This document shows, piece by piece, positions 6,449 to 8,385 of a stretch of DNA of 8,385 nt. Source of the DNA: Thermoleophilia bacterium (GTDB lineage Bacteria > Actinomycetota > Thermoleophilia > Gaiellales > SKUG01); the NCBI GenBank assembly GCA_020438525.1, contig JAGQUL010000153.1:1-8385 (forward strand), given 5' to 3'. A program made the position numbers and the translations under genes. The notes below the pieces were generated by a model that was not told the DNA's origin, ran no database searches, and saw only the letters and a list, made by a program, of their open reading frames with translations. Within the stretch, counting starts at the first letter, position 1. Each line of letters begins with the position of its first letter.

Positions 6449-7138
6449 GTGGAAGCAACTTCACCTGTGCCTATCGACATCTTTGCATCAGCGCGCTCGA
6501 CCGCGCTCATCGGGCTGGTCGCCGCGTCGTTCTCGACACCTGTCGTGGTGAAGAGCGACGCCTTCGACCAGGCCGCGTCCAAGCTCCGCGGGGGGAAGGC
6601 TGCGAGCGCGCAGCAGGCCGAGCCGGCGGAGGTGCTGCTTGCGGGCGGCATCGCATACGAGCTTCCCGCGGACTGGGACCGCCTCGGGGCGAGCGCCGCC
6701 ACCGGCGATGACTCGGAGGCGAGCTCGCGCGAGGTCGCGTCGATCGTGAGCGCGGTCTGCCCCGGCGGATCCGCCGGCGGCGACTGCAAGGGCGGCACCC
6801 GCCTGACCTTCCTCACCTACTCGGGTCGGGATGGTCACGAGCTGCCGAACCTCGCCGAGTTCGAGGCGCAGCTCGACGCGCGCTTCGACGCGTCGTACAA
6901 GGGATTCACCAAGGGCGAGGCGCGCATGCGACCGGGCGCCGACGGCACCCGCTACCTCGACTACGCCTTCTCGTGGACCGAGCACGGCACCACGCGCCAC
7001 CAGCGCGTCGCGGCCTACCGCAGCGACGGCGGCGCCGGCGTGGTGATCGTCGGCACGGGCCGCGAGCTCGACGCCCATGCCAAGGACATCGACGCGTTCC
7101 TCGCCAGCGCGCACGAGCCGCTGCCCGACGAGGGCTGA
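6449..7138 (+). CDS. Probable secreted/membrane-anchored protein, PsbP/DUF1795-like style, start uncertain
   Basis: A 229-residue frame from GTG 6449; GTG 6467 is an alternative, and neither has a Shine-Dalgarno sequence. Residues ~18-34 (STALIGLVAASFSTPVVV) are moderately hydrophobic, like a weak or damaged membrane anchor, then a low-complexity linker (35-60) leads to a folded domain from ~62 on: LLAGGIAYELPADWDRL, two Cys (C104, C113) that could form a disulfide outside the cell, TYSGRDGHELPNLAEFEAQL, RYLDYAFSW, HQRVAAYR, VVIVGTG and a final DIDAFLASAHEPL. This order of strands and closing helix resembles the PsbP/Mog1 fold of small extracytoplasmic proteins; that is a fold-style inference without a catalytic site. 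GC is above 70% through the domain but lower at the 5' end, so the native N-terminus may have been replaced. It converges on the SLT-like gene with a 10-bp gap. Confidence 0.7.
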   Translation: MEATSPVPIDIFASARSTALIGLVAASFSTPVVVKSDAFDQAASKLRGGKAASAQQAEPAEVLLAGGIAYELPADWDRLGASAATGDDSEASSREVASIVSAVCPGGSAGGDCKGGTRLTFLTYSGRDGHELPNLAEFEAQLDARFDASYKGFTKGEARMRPGADGTRYLDYAFSWTEHGTTRHQRVAAYRSDGGAGVVIVGTGRELDAHAKDIDAFLASAHEPLPDEG

Positions 7139-7148
7139 AGGCCTGCGG

Positions 7149-7787
7149 CTACAGCGCGAGATCCGCGTACAGGTCGTCGAGCTCGTCGCCCGAGCTCGCG
7201 GGCGGCTCCGATGCAACCGGCTCCGGGTAGGCGGCCGGGTCGGGCTGCGCGGGCTCCGGCAGGCGCATGAGCCAGGGGCGATCCTCGCGGTAGCGCTGCA
7301 CGCGGCGGGCGGCCTGCTCGGCACGGGCGTCGTGCCCGAAGAACGCCACGGTCGCGCGGCGCCACGAGCCGGTCTGCTCGTGCAGCCAGTTGAGCAGGTT
7401 GCCGGCGTAGCGCACGTTCGCCCGGGCATCGCTCATCGCGCCCGGGAACGCGTCAGGGTGCCAGTGGTCGCTCAGCTGCATGCAGCCCCAGCGGGTACCC
7501 TGCTGCTCCGGCGTGGCGAGCGTTCGGCCCGACGGCTCGAACTGTCGCCACCCGCTCGCATACCAGCAGATCGCGCGCAGCAGGTCCGGCGGCACCGCGC
7601 ACAGCTCCGCCTCCTCGGCGAGCAGGCGGTCGTAGCGCTGCAGGCTCTCGTCGCTCGAGTCGGCGGCATCGGCCGCACGATCGGCATGGTCGTGAAAGCG
7701 CCGCAACAGCGGCGAGCTGGCCGCCGCATGGCGGATCGGATCGGCAAGCCGTACGCGGCGCAGCCGTGGTCGAGGCATGCTCGTCAT
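7149..7787 (-). CDS. SLT/lysozyme-fold protein with the catalytic Glu replaced by Ala
   Basis: A 212-residue protein related to the soluble lytic transglycosylase (goose-lysozyme-like) fold, which normally cleaves the MurNAc-GlcNAc bond of peptidoglycan. The ATG at 7787-7785 overlaps the stop of the upstream gene (ATGA), and GGGAG lies 11 nt before it; longer frames to 8099 have poor composition. Residues ~62-153 carry the SLT pattern: CAVPPDLLRAICWY, GCMQLSDHW (the G-x-M-Q box), ANVRYAGNLLNWL and a GSWRRATVAFFGHD ending. Where active members have AIxxxESGW this reads AICWYASGW: Ala77 stands in the place of the catalytic Glu (codon GCG, one base from GAG). No signal peptide is seen and the last ~35 residues are Pro/Glu-rich and acidic. 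So it may be a binding or structural derivative, or a decayed enzyme. Confidence 0.78.
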   Translation of the reverse strand: MTSMPRPRLRRVRLADPIRHAAASSPLLRRFHDHADRAADAADSSDESLQRYDRLLAEEAELCAVPPDLLRAICWYASGWRQFEPSGRTLATPEQQGTRWGCMQLSDHWHPDAFPGAMSDARANVRYAGNLLNWLHEQTGSWRRATVAFFGHDARAEQAARRVQRYREDRPWLMRLPEPAQPDPAAYPEPVASEPPASSGDELDDLYADLAL

Positions 7788-8068
7788 CGAAATGCGCGCT
7801 CCCAGGGTTCCTCGTAGGGCAGGGGGTCCGAGTACGGCGATGGCGCGAACGCAGGCCGCATGTGCCGGAACCGGATTCCGCGAGGCTCGGGGCGGGGGCG
7901 TCGGCGACGACGCTGCGGGGCGCGGCCGCCACCACCGGTGACGATCAGCGAGGGGTCGTCGAGGGTTTCCTCGGCCTCCTGCGCCGTGATGCCCTGCGTG
8001 ACGGGCACCGATGCGCGGTGGTCGATGAACTGCCCCCGATGCTCCTTCAGGTAGTCGAGGAAGCTCAT
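7784..8068 (-). CDS. Small basic protein, 94 aa, first gene of the SLT-like pair
   Basis: Start chosen at ATG 8068-8066 because GAAGGAG stands 9 nt upstream on the minus strand; the frame extends to 8260, but that extension is Arg/Pro-rich and unlike protein. The product begins MSFLDYLKEHRGQFIDHR, continues with a probable helix (ITAQEAEETLDDPS), then a Gly/Arg/Pro-rich basic stretch (residues ~45-66, GGGG and RRRRRPRP) and an aromatic/proline tail (SPYSDPLPYEEPWERAFR). No membrane segment or signal peptide. The stop overlaps the ATG of the SLT-like gene by 4 nt, so the two are co-translated and may act together. The basic, probably disordered centre could bind nucleic acid or an acidic partner, such as the acidic tail of its neighbour; this is inference. 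Family not recognised. Confidence 0.68.
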   Translation of the reverse strand: MSFLDYLKEHRGQFIDHRASVPVTQGITAQEAEETLDDPSLIVTGGGGRAPQRRRRRPRPEPRGIRFRHMRPAFAPSPYSDPLPYEEPWERAFR

Positions 8069-8361
8069 GTCCTCGTGCTCCTTCGGTCGCGCATGCCACG
8101 GCGGTGTGGTCGACGACGGGTGTCGGCCGCCGAAAGGCACGCTCGGATGCTTCACCCAGAACATCGAGGATCGGAAGCGGCCAGTTGCAGGCCCTGGCGG
8201 CCTGCGTGGTGGCCGCAATTCGGTGAAACGCCTGCGCAGCGCTGGCGGGATGCCTCGCACGCGCGCGCGAGAAAAGAAACCACGGGTCAGCCGGTCGGCC
8301 CGGGGTGACGGGGTGGGACGCGGGTCGTAGCCGGTCGTCGTCGCCCCGTGGGAGTGTGGGG
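8069..8361. other. Non-coding upstream region of the minus-strand pair
   Basis: About 290 bp between the RBS of the 94-aa gene and the possible tail of an upstream gene. Frames on both strands are Arg/Pro/Gly-rich and lack a good RBS, so none is called. It holds a CG-alternating run (8259-8271, ACGCGCGCGCGAG) next to a short A-rich stretch (GAAAAGAAA). A promoter for the pair must lie here or further upstream, but no pair of boxes with proper spacing could be identified. Confidence 0.4.
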
Positions 8362-8362
8362 C
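8343..8362 (-). terminator. Weak hairpin after a possible minus-strand stop
   Basis: GCCCC (8343-8347) and GGGGC (8358-8362) form a 5-bp GC stem with a 10-nt loop, immediately following the TAG at 8364-8362 on the minus strand. No T-tract. Its position after a stop codon is the main support. Confidence 0.25.
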
Positions 8363-8385
8363 TAGAGGGTGAAGCGGTCCAGGAG
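8362..8385 (-). CDS. Possible C-terminal tail of a gene entering from the right edge
   Basis: The minus strand reads LLDRFTL and then TAG (8364-8362), open to the window edge. A hydrophobic/charged heptapeptide directly before a stop and a small hairpin is compatible with a gene end, but 24 bases are too few to confirm coding. If real, it is co-directional with the 94-aa/SLT-like pair, about 290 bp upstream of it. Confidence 0.3.
   Translation of the reverse strand, partial: LLDRFTL

Noticed and set aside
6488..7429. 313-residue minus-strand frame across the convergent gene ends
   Set aside because: It overlaps two better-supported genes and is a low-complexity Arg/Ala/Ser frame.
7788..8099. 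N-terminal extension of the SLT-like frame to 8099
   Set aside because: The extension is Arg/Pro/Gly/His-rich and overlaps the 94-aa gene, which has a better RBS and ends exactly at the internal ATG by an ATGA overlap.
8067..8330. 87-residue plus-strand frame in the right-hand spacer
   Set aside because: Arg/Gly-rich composition, no RBS, and it lies opposite the RBS of the 94-aa gene.

Overview
The window comes from a high-GC bacterium, most likely an actinobacterium. A Thermoleophilia/Solirubrobacterales-like host is my guess from protein style only, with no marker gene to fix it. By-eye counts of sample 60-base rows give about 50-63% GC on the left (Rhs gene, its partner and the start of the repeat region) and about 68-78% from roughly 6480 rightward. 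An AT-rich dip (about 42% GC) lies at 6301-6360. I read the left part as an acquired island and the right part as host backbone.

Left (1-4024, + strand): the 3' portion of a large Rhs/YD-repeat polymorphic toxin, open at the left edge. It has a complete Rhs core ending in the canonical DPxG boundary, then a variable C-terminal region of about 155 residues that ends in a histidine-rich domain I cannot name. Its stop codon overlaps the start of a 140-residue acidic protein (TAATG), the usual place for a cognate immunity protein.

Middle (4025-5724): a 112-bp spacer carries four copies of GTGGAACGGG or a near match, plus an inverted copy forming a hairpin. It leads into a 302-residue soluble protein of unknown function. 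Convergent to it, on the minus strand, lie a tyrosine recombinase that retains only its C-terminal catalytic half and a 77-residue ORF coupled to it by a GTGA overlap. The recombinase fragment is probably an integration scar.

Right (5725-8385): a junction-like spacer with an 8-G run and an 8-bp inverted repeat; a small single-pass membrane protein gene (+) with a good RBS; a short intergenic region with a 10-bp palindrome and a 7-bp hairpin; a secreted or membrane-anchored protein (+) with a poorly defined 5' end near the composition change; and, convergent on the minus strand, a two-gene unit joined by ATGA. The second gene of that unit has a lytic-transglycosylase-like fold in which the catalytic glutamate position is alanine. 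The last 24 bases may be the tail of another minus-strand gene.

The Rhs C-terminal domain with its coupled partner is the best candidate for an undescribed toxin-immunity pair. The repeat-preceded 302-residue gene and the catalytically altered SLT-like protein come next.
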